A stretch of DNA of 64,000 nt from Triplophysa rosa (Eukaryota > Chordata > Actinopteri > Cypriniformes > Nemacheilidae), in NCBI RefSeq assembly GCF_024868665.1, contig NC_079890.1, forward strand, positions 38,559,372 through 38,623,371, written 5' to 3'. Positions within the stretch are counted from its first letter, which is position 1, and each line of letters begins with the position of its first letter. The notes under the pieces were generated by a model. The model saw nothing but the letters and a program-made list of their open reading frames with translations, was not told the origin of the DNA and did not search any database. Both the position numbers and the translations under genes were made by a program. Shown here piece after piece: positions 33,876-47,000 of this stretch.

Positions 33876-35256
33876 GAGAATCAACCGGAAACACACACGC
33901 GCGGAACAAATGAGTCCCCCGGAAACATCATCCGACCGCAAAGGTTCCTGTACTGAAACTTTCCCCCCAACATTTATTAAATGATAAATAACAAAAAGAC
34001 AGTTACAATATTCAGCCTTTACAATCAAAATTCAATTATACAACATAAATTCACATATATTGCATAGAAATGGAAAGAAAAAAAAGAAAAAACTCACTCA
34101 TGAAACCAAAATTCATCAAAAAATAATATAAATATTTAGCTTTTGCCTTATTTAGCTATTTAAAACAATTAACATATAAAGAAAACTCTTGGCAAACAAT
34201 TAACCTGGGGGTACTTTACATTTTTTTTACATTTATGAATATAAAATTTCAATAAGTATATTATTCACAACAAAAGATGTATCTTTGTTTATAATTATTA
34301 AATATATAATAATATAATATATTTTTATACCAATCTTGCAGGTATTTTCTGTTGCATCCATTCAAATGCATCAGTCCAGAAACAATGCATCAAATTACAC
34401 ACACACACAAAAAAAATGTTCCACCTTTCAACATCAATTTTGCATAGCCTATTTGACAAACATTAGAGTCTCCGACCATCCATTTTAATCTTAAGAATTC
34501 TCTTGCAGGATATATACGACTAAAAATTTTGAAGTGAACCTCTTTACATTTAGGGGTAACGGGAAAATAATGAAAATTACACCTAATCCGTCTTATTTTT
34601 TTTTCAAAATGCACTAAACATAAAATTTCTCCTTTCCTGTGCTGAAACTGTGTTCGGGCATCTGATCAAAATGCATTTTATTTACAAAGAAATACAATTA
34701 TTGTCTTTTAAATAGTGCGAAATATATGAAACCTGATGAAAAATAGGATGATGAAATAGGATGAATATGATAATACTGTTATTTATAGTAGGCTAAATAA
34801 AATGAGAGACACATAATGATTTACAACTAAACTTTACTGGAAATATTTTAGATTTAAAGCAACAATGGAAAAGTAATGGTATAGTTCATCAACATTTACT
34901 CTTTATATTAATTAAAATTATTATATAATGCTACTTGCAAGATGTTACTCCAAGTAATTTATTTTTGCAAGGCTCTTCTAGAATAGAAGGTCCTTCATCA
35001 GAGATAAACTGTTGTGGATGTTTGTCAATTATCGTGCATTTAAGGAACATGTTATAGTTTCATGTAGAACAAACTGAAGAATGTTTAAAATCATTCTTTA
35101 ACTATAGTTTATTTTTATCAGTATTCTATTCAACTACATTTTAGTTGGCAAAAAATTTGAAATACAATGTAATTTGTATGCTGTGTATAAAAAAGGTCAT
35201 TATTAAGATAAAACCGATAAACACAGATCAAGACCCAGTTGTGTAATACATCAATA
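33876..35256. other. Intergenic between mrpl21 and hectd4; mrpl21 promoter side
   Basis: The first about 100 bases upstream of the mrpl21 ATG should hold its 5' UTR and promoter; no TATA box is obvious. The rest is AT-rich with short runs and no supported gene. Confidence 0.45.
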
Positions 35257-36672
35257 TTTATTATGATGACAGATAGTCAGCTCATCATCATTTCTGTATA
35301 TTCATTCACACAGCAGATGCTCAGAGATAAGACTCGTATTAATGCAATCATAAATAACTGTAATAAATATCCTCAAGTAAATGTACAACATGTATTTCAC
35401 TGCATTCGGCTCCTTGTGCGGATGTTTTTCACATCAATATGTCCGACTCTTTGCCCGACAGCGAGAAATATGGGACTATCTGTGATAGCAGCAGCTGACC
35501 AGAGCACACACACACACACGCGCGCGCACACGTTGATCTTTTGAATGCACTGCAGTGGATGATGTATAGTAGCATCGGGTGTGTTTGTCCGGATGGCTTC
35601 ACATTACTCAACTCATTCACCAGAAATATCACAACTGATTTACAACATAGTCCTATAAAGAAGCTCCAAATGTAGAACAGTAGAAACATCAGAGCTTGAA
35701 GAATGATTAAAAAGCTCAAACTCAACTGCTTTTTGGGGGGATGAAATCTAGACGTTTTAAGGAAACAAAAGTGAAATTTGGTGACCGTGACATCGATGGA
35801 AATATTCATGCAGTAGAACTGGCTGCAAAATCATTTCGTGTAAGCAATAAAAGCAGGACTGCACGTATGGCGGTAACGTCATTGGCAACTGAAAACAGAT
35901 TCAAGGGTTTAACGTTTGGCAACTGAGATTCTCAAACTGAAAAGCACCCGAAACTAAAGAGAACAGACATCACATTCAGCTCAAACGTCTCATGTGTGTT
36001 GTATATGTCTATAGCCTGTTATTGACTCCATTCCTCTTACACACCTGAACTATATACTGTATGTGCACCTTTAACATCACACGCGGATATTTGTGTCTTA
36101 AGCAGTCTGGTTATGTATACTGGACCACATGCGTCGTTTGAGCTCAAAGCATCAACGGCTGGTTTTCATAACGGGGGATAGGTCGACCAAGAGTTTAAAT
36201 GAGCCAATCTCACAAACATGTCGAGAACAACGCCCAGCTAACCCTGCCATGAAGACATCTCGCACGTTCAAAACGATCCTTAACGTGTCAAAAAAGGGTG
36301 AATTTCGTCTTCTGCTGATGTCCCGACAGGTTTGGTGAGATTCGCTCAAATGTATATTCAAACTTCTCAAGCAGCGAGTTCAATTCCTTTATAAAGCTAA
36401 AACGAGCTTCCGCCTGGATGTAGATGCGTCGACCGTCACGTCCGTGACCGAGACGCACTGAGGATAAAACAGCTGCTGATCAGTGAGAGAGTAAATCAGG
36501 TGAAGCTTCACATCTCTCATCATATATCTACATGCTTTATAAAAGTGTCTTCCAGTCAAACCCGCATCCGTCCGTCCGTGTGAAGGCAAGTTGGTCTGTC
36601 GGTTCACGTCCGTTTCTCCTCTGTTGAGTGACACGTGGCTTAAGGTCGCGTGGTGACAGGGTCACGAGGGGT
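35257..36672 (-). other. Probable hectd4 3' UTR, AATAAA at 35262-35257
   Basis: Downstream of the hectd4 stop codon on the minus strand I see no further gene. The plus-strand TTTATT at 35257-35262 gives a minus-strand AATAAA that could end a UTR of about 1.4 kb. A CA/CG alternating tract lies at about 35506-35531. Confidence 0.4.
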
Positions 36673-39600
36673 TTATCCGCTCAGAGGGTCTTCGCGGTAA
36701 TGGATGGCGTAGCGGAGCTTCTCCAGCATCACGTCGAGGGACGAGTACTGCGGCAGCTTCACCATGAACATGCAGGTCTCCACGCGGACGTAACGCAGAT
36801 CCGGCGACCCTGCAACGCAGAAAAACATCATACTGACGCCTGACGCATGTCATATGTGAGAGATCTCAACATGGCAGAGGTGACGTACCTACTGCCCCAT
36901 CAGGCGGGGCGATCTTCATGGGGTAGGGGGGCACGTGAGCGGTGTCCGGACCTCCGTCTTTGCAGGGACAGTTGAAGGGAATGCGCTCCTGGTTGCAAGC
37001 GAACTTAATGAACTTGCTGAGCTCCTCCTGGGTGAACGTTTCCAGAGCCGCCCAGAAGAACTCGATGTGCTGATCCGTCTCCATCAGACCCACCTGATAC
37101 ATGGTGTGAGCCTACAACAACCACAAGAGTTTGGGTGTTACGAGAGTCGCTCAGAAACAGTGTTTGGGCTTTTTTGTAAAGGAGCGTGAATGTTTGACCT
37201 TGAGGAACTCCAGGTTGACGTCGGGCAGGCCGCAGGTGCGCAGCTCCATCTCAGCAGGGCTCAGTAAGGTCAGAAGCTGAAGCGGGATGATGGAGCCCAG
37301 TCCAGCTCGTACGGCAGACATGCACTCGACATTCTGCAGCTCTCGCAGACGCAAATCACGCACCGCCCGCACGTACATGCCTTTATTCTCCCAGCTGAAC
37401 ACAGACACACACGTACAAAACGAGATCTTCATTAAGGGCGAACATAAACGGATGAACAGGATCACACAGGCAGATGATTGGCTCGTACCTGACAGCGATG
37501 TCACGGCCACCCTGGCACAGCTCCACCTCCTCTCCCGTCATGGTGATGTAGGTGAAGGTGCAGCAGGGGCGAGCCGGTGAATCGGGGCTCTCGTTCACGT
37601 GACCCTGAGACGACACCTCAGCACAGAGCGCCTCCAGCTCCGCCTCATCCGCCAGCTGACAAATAAAACACAGAGGTCAGAGGCAGTGTTGGGTAAGTTA
37701 CTCTGAAAAAGTAATTAATTACTAGTTACTAATGACATATTCAATAGTGTAATTAGATTACTGTACAAATTACTCTCTCCAAAAAGTATTTAGTTACTTA
37801 TTACTAATTACTTTCTTTATCGTATATATCAACCTTGATTAGTTAAGTGATTCAAGAATAGACATGAAACGGCTCTTTTAATTCATTCAAATAAATAATA
37901 TAAAACTACATAAAGTAGTATTATTAACTGACCAAAGTATTACAAATGTGAGAAAGATAAATTAATGCGTGCATTTTAAAGTTAGACTTTCAATTTTAAT
38001 GTCAATTCCACTATTGTATACATATATATTACACAAAGCATTTAGTTTAATTACATCAGAAGTAACTGTAATTAAATTACAGAAAAAATAATCCCTTACT
38101 TTACTTTTTCAAGTGAAAAGTAATTAAATTACAGTAACTAATTACTTAGTAACTAGTTACACCCAACACTGGTCAGAGGTAATGGGTATCAATAGAGCAT
38201 CAGGTTAAAGAGTATAGTTTACAAATACATGATTTTCAGCAACAACAAAAAAAATCACGATTTTTAAAAAAAACTATTGAAACAAAAATAATTTACTTGT
38301 AAGCTGTATGAGTAATAACTCATTTGTTGGCATTAAAATAATCTACCAAAGATTTTCTTTTCTTTAAGCAGAATATGACTTCTTATTCCATTTGTTTAAT
38401 TTTGGGATAAATTGTGACTTGGAGATGTTTGCGACAGACTTCATATTTACTCATTGCTGTATTTGTATTCTTATTTATTCAAATAGAAATATGTGAACAT
38501 ATGAAGAGTTTGGTTCCAAAATGACATTTTTTTTAAATCAAGTTTTTTATTATGTGCTCCAGTTTTTATTGTGTGAGTTGGCTGTATTTTTGGAGTTATT
38601 TTGGCTTAAATCAAAACAAACCAACTGCAGTTTGATTGATATGAATTGGAATGCACAAAAAAACATGATTTTTGATTTTTTTTAATGGAGTTGGAACCAA
38701 ACTCTTCATATATTGGTCCTGTCCTTGTCTCTCCATATTTCAGGATATATTTGTTTGTCACTGGGTTTTTGTAAATACCTAACCGATAAAGCAATAAAAA
38801 CCACACTATTTAATCATTTCAAAAGTCAAGCCAACTGGACATACAAGGTTCTGCAAGGACCGAGACGATGTTTTATATCTCTTACATTATCAAACTTCTT
38901 GAAGTAGTTGTAGGTGAGCAAGTCAGCTTCTTGAAAGTCAGTTTCTGGGTCCAGCGCTTCACCCACCAGACCTTTCCAGAACGATCCCAGCAGGTCCAGA
39001 GGTAGAGGAACATCCGCCCGGATGGCAATGCCCAGCAGCTGACCGAAGAAGTGCAAGAGCTGCTCCTCAGCGTAAGTGACGGGACACGGGGTCAAGATGA
39101 ACTTCCCCTGAATGACATCAACGTCTCAGCTGACACGAGCATGAACAGCCAAAGAGATGATCGCAATGTGCGAAGGGATGTGTTCTCACCTTGTTGCGGT
39201 TGGCAGCAGCGCTGGGACAGGGCAGCAGCAGCGACAGGGCAGAACTCTGCAGCTCCTTACACACCTGCCACAGAAAGTGTCTGAAGGATCCGCCTGAGGA
39301 CAAACACAGCACATATAACACAAGCGCAGGAATTCACTCGAAACAACGGCGGTGTGCGACACTGACTGGTGCCGTGCACTTCCTCTCCGGTGAAGCGGAT
39401 GTTGAAGGCGTATGTGGGGTCTCCGCCGCTGGCGATCCTGACGCACAGCTGAGACGAGGGCACGCAGGACAGCTGCCGCGCCGCCTGACAGAAGTAGGTG
39501 TTCTCTGCCGCACGCGTCTCACCTGCGCAGACGCACGCATTAACACGAGGAACTCGCAGCTTGTACGGTGTTCTGTGTGACGGACGCTGCGATCACGTAC

Positions 39601-41020
39601 CTCCAACTATCTCCAGCGGGTCTAGGGTGATCTCAGGAGCTGCGTGGTCTGCGGTCCGCTGCACGGTCGCGTTCAGAACCCGGTTCATGACCGTCACTTT
39701 GGTGTCGTAAAAAGTAAGACCTGCGAACACGACATACTACGTCAATCAAATGACATACTAGGAAGTAATAAAGAAGAGGTGTGTGTGTGTCCAGCGACTG
39801 ACCTTTGGCCTCGCACAGAAGCGTGGCGAGGCTGTTTTGATAGTTCTGTGTCTGTCTGAGCTCAACCAGAGGCAGAAAGAAGCTCTCCAGCGTGCTGTTG
39901 AGTGACTGTAACAGAGCGAAGCGGAGTCTCAGACTCTCCACTGGCACACCTGTGAGACCAGACACGCTTTCATCAGACCCGTGTCGCGCACATCAGACGA
40001 CACAACCCAGCGTCCAGACGGACTCACCTAACAAACACGTGACCTGAGGGTCGGCGGCGTCTTTGGCGTCCAGGTAAACCTCATGAGGATGCAGACGTGC
40101 GGGAGTGATGGCCAGATGCCGACAGAGACGGTTGACAAACTGCACCAGAGCAAAATCCATCTCAAAGGTCCATTTTCTGCTGGCTTTCTGAGCGTGACGC
40201 GAGTCGATGCACGTGCATCTGAAACAAGAACACCATCAGCATCCTCACGCTGAAAACCCAAACCAAACCTCTGCTCTTGTTCACAGCGTTACTTCAAGAT
40301 GAATCCACCGTGAAACCTATTCCTCTCGTAACATCATTCAAAAGGGATGTTTAACGCCACCATCAGTTACTGTGAATTTCAAGTACATCACTCCCGTAAA
40401 TATACTGCAGTTCTGATCATGCGTTTGGATTTACTGACACCAGATTGGTATGGCGGTACAAACCGTTCAAAGTGCAGATCGTAACCACACGCCAGGACGC
40501 CTCTCCAAACACTGCGGATGTCCTGTTTGGCTCGATCGAGTGTAAACTTGTGGAAACCCTCCAGGGTCAAGAACTTCTCTTCTGGCACTGTTGAGTCAGA
40601 TCAAACATTATGAGATGGATCTACAGCAAGAAGCTTCCAAAGGAAAAACCGATGGGAAACTAGTTCAGTCGTGACCTTCTAGCTTTTTGGCAGGAGATTT
40701 TTCTGGATCTTTCTCATCAGGTTTGGTCTTCTCGGGAGATTTGGGCTTCAGGACAGTTTTTTTCTCACTTAATACAGTTCTGAAGAAACATTTCATATAA
40801 ATAAACGGTATATAAAACACTACATGAAAAGACTTGCGCTTGCATGTGACCAGCGTGTGTAGGGCGACTCTCACCGAACACTGTTCAGCATGGATTTCTC
40901 TTTGGTTGGGGGTTTGGTGATGGGTCTCTTGGTACTGACCACTTTACCCTGATGCTGTTCTTTGCCCACCTTGCTGTGTTTGTTCTTGTTGGGCTTCACC
41001 GTGCCATATTTACGCAGAAT
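36673..41020 (-). CDS. hectd4: hectd4 C-terminal exons with HECT catalytic domain (13 exons)
   Basis: Exons: 40875-41020, 40676-40779, 40441-40587, 40028-40218, 39803-39949, 39601-39720, 39367-39522, 39190-39293, 38886-39107, 37489-37655, 37199-37394, 36889-37111, 36673-36809. The first two encode a Lys/Pro/Glu-rich linker. The HECT N-lobe includes LLHFFGQLLGIAIRADVPL and FWKGLVGE, and the C-lobe includes FFWAALETFTQEELSKFIKF. The last exon holds VETCMFMVKLPQYSS; the cysteine (codon 36774-36772) followed by a LPxY-type turn fits the ubiquitin-accepting HECT cysteine. The protein ends 28 residues after that motif. The HECT domain appears complete. Confidence 0.92.
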
Positions 41021-44000
41021 CTACCAGCACAAGAAACAAGACTTGATTTCTGATTTCATCAAACACACACATCAGCTTCTTCAAACACACGCTCACTGTG
41101 TGGATAAACACTGCGTTGTGCATTACGGATACCGAGTTCACACTCATGCCATTGCAAACCTGTTTGACTTTTATTCTTCTTCAGAACACAAAAGAAGACA
41201 TTTTGAAGAACGCTGATAACTAAACAACACTGAACCTCGTCGACTTTCATCGTGTGAACACAAAGCCACTGAGACGTTTCTCAAAGGATCTTCTTTTGTG
41301 TTCCACATAACAAGGGCGATTCTCACAAAATCTTGGTTTCAACATGTCAAACATGATTTTCTTAAAAACACTCACATCAACTATTTCTCATTATATTCAT
41401 TTAAAACAAGATATAACATGTTTAAAGGCATCAATTTCAAAACTTTTACTGACAGTTTAACACAATTTTAAAACGTTTTTACAAAAAAAGGCCGTAGAAA
41501 TTCTCATTACCGTAACCATTTAAAACGGTCAGTCTCGTAGCATGTTTTGCTAAAAACAAGCGAAGCCGTGATGCCTAAGCAAGTTTTTATTAATCGTACA
41601 TAATAAGACATTAATGAATTATATTTTAATAGAATATTAGACATGTACAATTTCTGTAAATGTTGAAAACTACCTGTATCGGTCATGAGAAGGGAAAAAG
41701 TCGTGTACACAGCGTGACAAGAGAATATTAAGTTTTTAACTAGAAAAATATAAAGTAATTTGTTAACTTGTTTGCCATTTAAAAGCTACTAGTAGATGTG
41801 TTTCTTCACATAAAAACAAACTCTATGTAAATATATTTGTGTGTGTTTAAACAGTCTTTCAAAACCGTTACGGAGGACGAGAATATCAGTCCTGGACACT
41901 TCTTTTTTATTATACATGAATATTCTGTCAATCATTTTTTTGTCATTCAAGAACGTCTAGTAGAACATCCAATTGTTTTTTTCGTTGTTTTTACATCATA
42001 TAAGGACGTGTTCACACTTCACTTCTTTTTTGACAAGAATTAGTTGACAGTGGCGCTTTTTTAGTAAAAACAATACTAATTTCTCGCTAGAAATGCAATC
42101 AGAAGTTATTGAAAGTGAAAATTAAACTTACATTTATACAAAACTATGCTCCAACAGGCGATTCGGCCGCCATTTTATTTGTTCAAGCTTGAGCCTTCTC
42201 GACCAATCACCTCCCTTGCATGTTGTTATGGAAACAACAGGTCTCTGTCATTGGTTAGCTGTGAAAAAGGTGCTTGACGTAGGGCGTAGAACTTTTTTCA
42301 ACCTCAGAAGACGCTCTGAGCTGCAGAAAAAGACGCTGGCGTTTAAAAAAGCGCTCAGGACTTTTTTGAAAACACGGTTTACTTCATAGGATTATAATGT
42401 AAAACAGACGCTAGCAGCTTCAGAAAAGAAGTCAAGTGTGAACACGGCCTAATACACCCAGACAAATCGGGATGCGTTACGGTTATGAGAGCAGAAAAAG
42501 CAACAAAATAAATAAATAATTCATTCCTATGTCAAAATGATGTTTTGTCCAAGGTAGAGAACACAATTAATTTTTCGTGTTACCGAATTGTATGTTTTAT
42601 AATTCAAATCTCTACTGCCATGATGTGGTTTCGTGAGAATCACCCACAAAGAGTCACATACAGGTTTCCAAGCACACAAGAGACGAACCGTAATAGTATT
42701 AAAGAATGGAGTGTAAGTCTTCTGAACGGTCACCTGCGTGAGTTGATCCTCCAGCACTTTCTTTGGCGGCCGTACGTGCGTGACGAACACATGCAGGAGG
42801 TTACCGGGGCTCGCCGAGTTGATCTGCTCTTTGCTCAGATAAATGTCTGACACTTTAACTGGTTTAGTGGGTGCGGGGCTCAGCATTTGCTCGGCGTACA
42901 CACAGCTTTTAAAGATATCGGTGAGCACGTCACGCGCCCTGGGAATCAGTTTGTCACCTACAAAACCAGCAGAGAACACTTCTCGGAACCGGACCGTGAC
43001 AGATCAAACAAAACCGCGAAGGTGAAACGAAGAGCTCAGCTCACCTCTGATCGACTTCTCGAGGAAATATTCCTCCAGGGCTGAGCTGCCTTGAGTGTCA
43101 AACAGACTTTGATTGACACTCGAGACGGTCAGGATCTCCTCATTGGTCATCTCCATTAGCTCCTCCTCCCTCTCCAGATTGGAAAGGCCAATGAGATCGC
43201 TGCTGTTGAAAAGACTGGCACGGATCTTCTCCACCTGAGCCCGTGCTCTTACCTGCAAACCAACAAACAACAAAATCGGTTTCAGTACGAACATGACTTG
43301 CATTTTCGATTAGCATTCGTAAAAAATCTTTGGGTTTGAGTAGTTTACCCTGCTAGAAACGCACGCCGTGTCTTGTGGTACCGCTGTGTAAACTCACCTC
43401 TATGACAGCGTAACCTTTGATGGGTTGTGACACGCTGGCACTGATGTCTGGAGAGGCCACGGTATACACAGATCCTCCATCTGAGACGGACGTGGTGCCG
43501 CTATCTAGCTGCTCTCCCAGACTGCCGAGACTCCCTTGACTTCCTGTGCTGCAGAGAGACACGTCCAGACTCTCCTGACTGGACACCGTGTGAGGATCCA
43601 GAGGCTGTGACGGAGTGACCGTCTCCTGATCCGCCAGCAGCTCACCGGCCCCTTTAGAGATCTGACTGGTGGAAGGCGAGGTGCTCATCAACGGTGTCGC
43701 GCTGTTGCCGTTCGGGGGAAGAACTTTCCTCACGTCCTGAGTGACGACCGGAGTTTCGGTTTTGGGTCTTTTAGGTTCCTCCTCCTGAACCGGAATGAAC
43801 ATCTCGTCTTTGAAGAGACCACCGTGAGCGTTACAGGCTCTTCGGATGGCGTTCCGCACCACGGCCTCCTCCAGGTGAGTCGGGATGCCCGAGAGCACCA
43901 GCAAGCGACTGTGAGCCGTGGATCCCACCAGCGCTTGGCAGGCGTCTGTGACGGCGTCTCCGGTGACGCCCAACCCCTGCGGGTCTTTGTTAGCCAGGTG

Positions 44001-47000
44001 TCTGAGAATCAAGAGTAAAGTCAAGCCTCGGTGGAACCACAGCATGTCTTCCGGCTTCCCTCCACTCATGTTCAGCAAAGCGCCGTCGCCGTCCCTCGCG
44101 CCGTTCCCGGACCCGTGTTTCCCTGTGACCGCCGTCCGATCGCGCTTCAGCTTCACCTTCTTGCGCTTCGAAAGCAAACTCGGACTCTGCGGCGTCTGTC
44201 CCGGGGAGGACGAGGAAGAAGATGAGGAGTCGCTAAAGTTGGCGGTGCCAGTAGATGACGGAGCTCCCACCGCAGACGCCCCCGGCCCACCGCTCAGAGG
44301 AAGAGTCACCTCGGCCACCGCCAGGCAAACCTCCATCAGCGCGTGAAAGTAAGTGGAGAAGCGGCTTCGTTCGCCCACCAGCGCCAGCGCTCCGCCACCA
44401 CCCGTGGAAGAAGCGCAGGAACCGGCGACCGGCCCCCAACTCTGCGTCTCGTGATCGTAAAGCTTCCGCAGTTCCGTCTGGAGAACCACGAGCACCGTTA
44501 GACAGGGGTTCAGGAGAAGCGTGACAGGGCTGGACAAGCCGGAGGGGCTTTTGTGACGCTCGAAGGCGTGGATCTTGCGAAGAAGCTCCGCCAGCAGGTG
44601 GAAGATCAGCTCCTTGATACAAGGAGCAAGATCGGTAGTCCACAGAAGCCCACCTTATAAAGAACAACAGCGTGTTAAAGCAACCATATCCACAGTTCAT
44701 TTCACGTCAAGGTAAAGACAAGGACGCCGCTCTCACCGAACAACTCGATGACCTGCAGGAGCACAGAGGTGGGCACAGTGTCCAGCTCATCCTCAGAGCG
44801 ATCGCTGGCTTCTCCGATGCTGTAGGTCAGCAGCTGCTCAGCAAACGCCATAGCCAATGGAAACTCAAGAGGCAGAGAGTGTAACACCATCACCGCGCCG
44901 GGAGCAGGAGACACACCTGTGACACACAAAGAGATACTGTATATAATCATCTCTCATGTGGATAATGATGATGACGTTTCTTTGACGTACCCAGTTTGAC
45001 GTGGACTCTGTCCGTGGGGATGATGATGCTGGGATACTGGTTGGCTGTGGGAGGAGGTGTGAGTCCTGTGTTTGATGGAGAGGCGTCCAGTGGGTAACAC
45101 ACCGCTTCCATTAGATTCAGCTGACCGTTCCGCCGCACCTTATGACCGAGTCCATACACCATGACACGAGCCCACGGAGCCTTGTACAGAGAAGAACTGA
45201 GAGGAACAGCAGAGTTTACACATTACACCCCAGACTGTTTCTCAATCGCAATGTGCAGCGACATCCCTCAGAGGCTTAATTGGAAAGATGAGGCAGTTAA
45301 AAACTATAGCGATTTCACTTCACATTAATATGAATACTGTATGTCTTAAAGATGTCTAAAATGCACTGAAAATGCACTTCCGTCCTGTAGTGACTATCCA
45401 TCTTAAATGACTTGAGTTAGACAGCTTGGGCAGAGCATCAGTTAACTCCTCCCCTTCAACCGTCAATCTGCTGCCAGTTCCATTTGAAAATGCAACGGCT
45501 GTTTTTATACATCCAATCAAATCACAGAGAACGACGGAAGACACACCCACTATTTTTCTCATTCAAAATTCCATTTCACTCTGAAATGCGTGAAAATAAA
45601 GGAAAGTAAAAATGACTGCAACTTCCGGTTCACGGGGGACTTTAAGAAACTTCAGATTTATTGTGCATGTATCACTTTGTTTATTCTGAACTATTTTCCT
45701 GTAGTTGTTTCAGAGCTGACTTCAGTGGAGTTTAAATGATATGTCCTCACTCTTTTCGACAGCCGAGCTGACTCTCTTTACATGAGACGACCACGAAGGC
45801 GGCGCCGGGGAAGTTGACGTCCATGCTGACCTTTGATTCGCTGATGGGAAACTCTTCCAGTGTGAACTGCTCAGGAGCGCTCTGAACGTAGAAACAAACA
45901 CAAAATCAGCTGATTGATGGACAAATTTACCACCATTCCTTAAATGCGAATATCTTTCTGATTTATAGACCACTTTGAACGATGTAAACACCGGTCCAGA
46001 AGCATGTCCGGTTTATATGATTATTTTTTGTTTGCATATATAGTTAAATCTTAAAAATGTTTGTTAAATCAATTATAAATATTCTGTTGATTGTATTTTG
46101 TTCAAACGTTTGTGTAGGAAAAATGTCTTTATAAATGTCTTTGTTCTGTTGAACGCAAAATAAATTTTGAACAACGTAGGACAGCAAACAGTTCTGGGGC
46201 ACTGGGGGACTACCATTGTCGTTTTTCCTACGATGATAGTCAACGGTGGCCAAGAACTGTTTGGTTACAAGCATTCTTCCCCTAGCTATAGACTGCGGAC
46301 CCCCAGAGCCCACTTTGAGAACCTCTGGTCTAGACAGAAGTGTGAGAGCTTGTACCTGCAGAAAGCAGCAGATTTGTCTGGTGAGCTCCAGAAGGCTGTC
46401 CTCGCCCTGATGAAGAGCTCGACTGATGGCCACCGCCAACCACTCGCGGATGCTCCGGCCGTGACCCTGATAGAAGAGATCGGTGGGCGAGCAGCTCTGA
46501 CCCTGCAGCTCATGAAGAACAGACTGAGCCAACAGGATTGACTTACAGCTGATACTTCCATCTGCACACACACAGACAGAGAAAGACACTGTAGTGATCA
46601 TCGCTGTATCATCACATATTAACGGATGCAATTTAATCTCACAACTATTTCTATGACCTCACCTATTTCTCTGACCTCACCTGGCAGAGGCGGAGCCAGC
46701 AGCTGATTGGACAAGAGCTGCAGGTGCTCGAGGGTGATGTCACGCACAGCAGGAATGTGGAAGAGTCGTGTGAACGTGTGAGGGCTCTTGGGGGCAAAGA
46801 TGTTGAGCAAAGCCATGCGACAGTAGAGACGCGCCAGAGCGCTTTCACAGCGCAGCAGTTCCCTAAACACAAAACGCAACACTTGATGATAACTGCGTGT
46901 GTTTAGATATATGACACAGAGAAACGGCAGGATGCGCGTTACCTGTGGATCTGGATGTTGCTGCTGTCTAGAGACACCAGGCCGTTGGCCGCAGCCCTGC

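Noticed and set aside
35506..35531. CA/CG alternating tract as a regulatory Z-DNA site
   Set aside because: Short dinucleotide runs like this are frequent in fish DNA, and nothing else here supports a function.
43918..44700. Several antisense or out-of-frame open frames of 64-155 codons
   Set aside because: They overlap the 1,256-base hectd4 exon and reflect its GC-rich composition.
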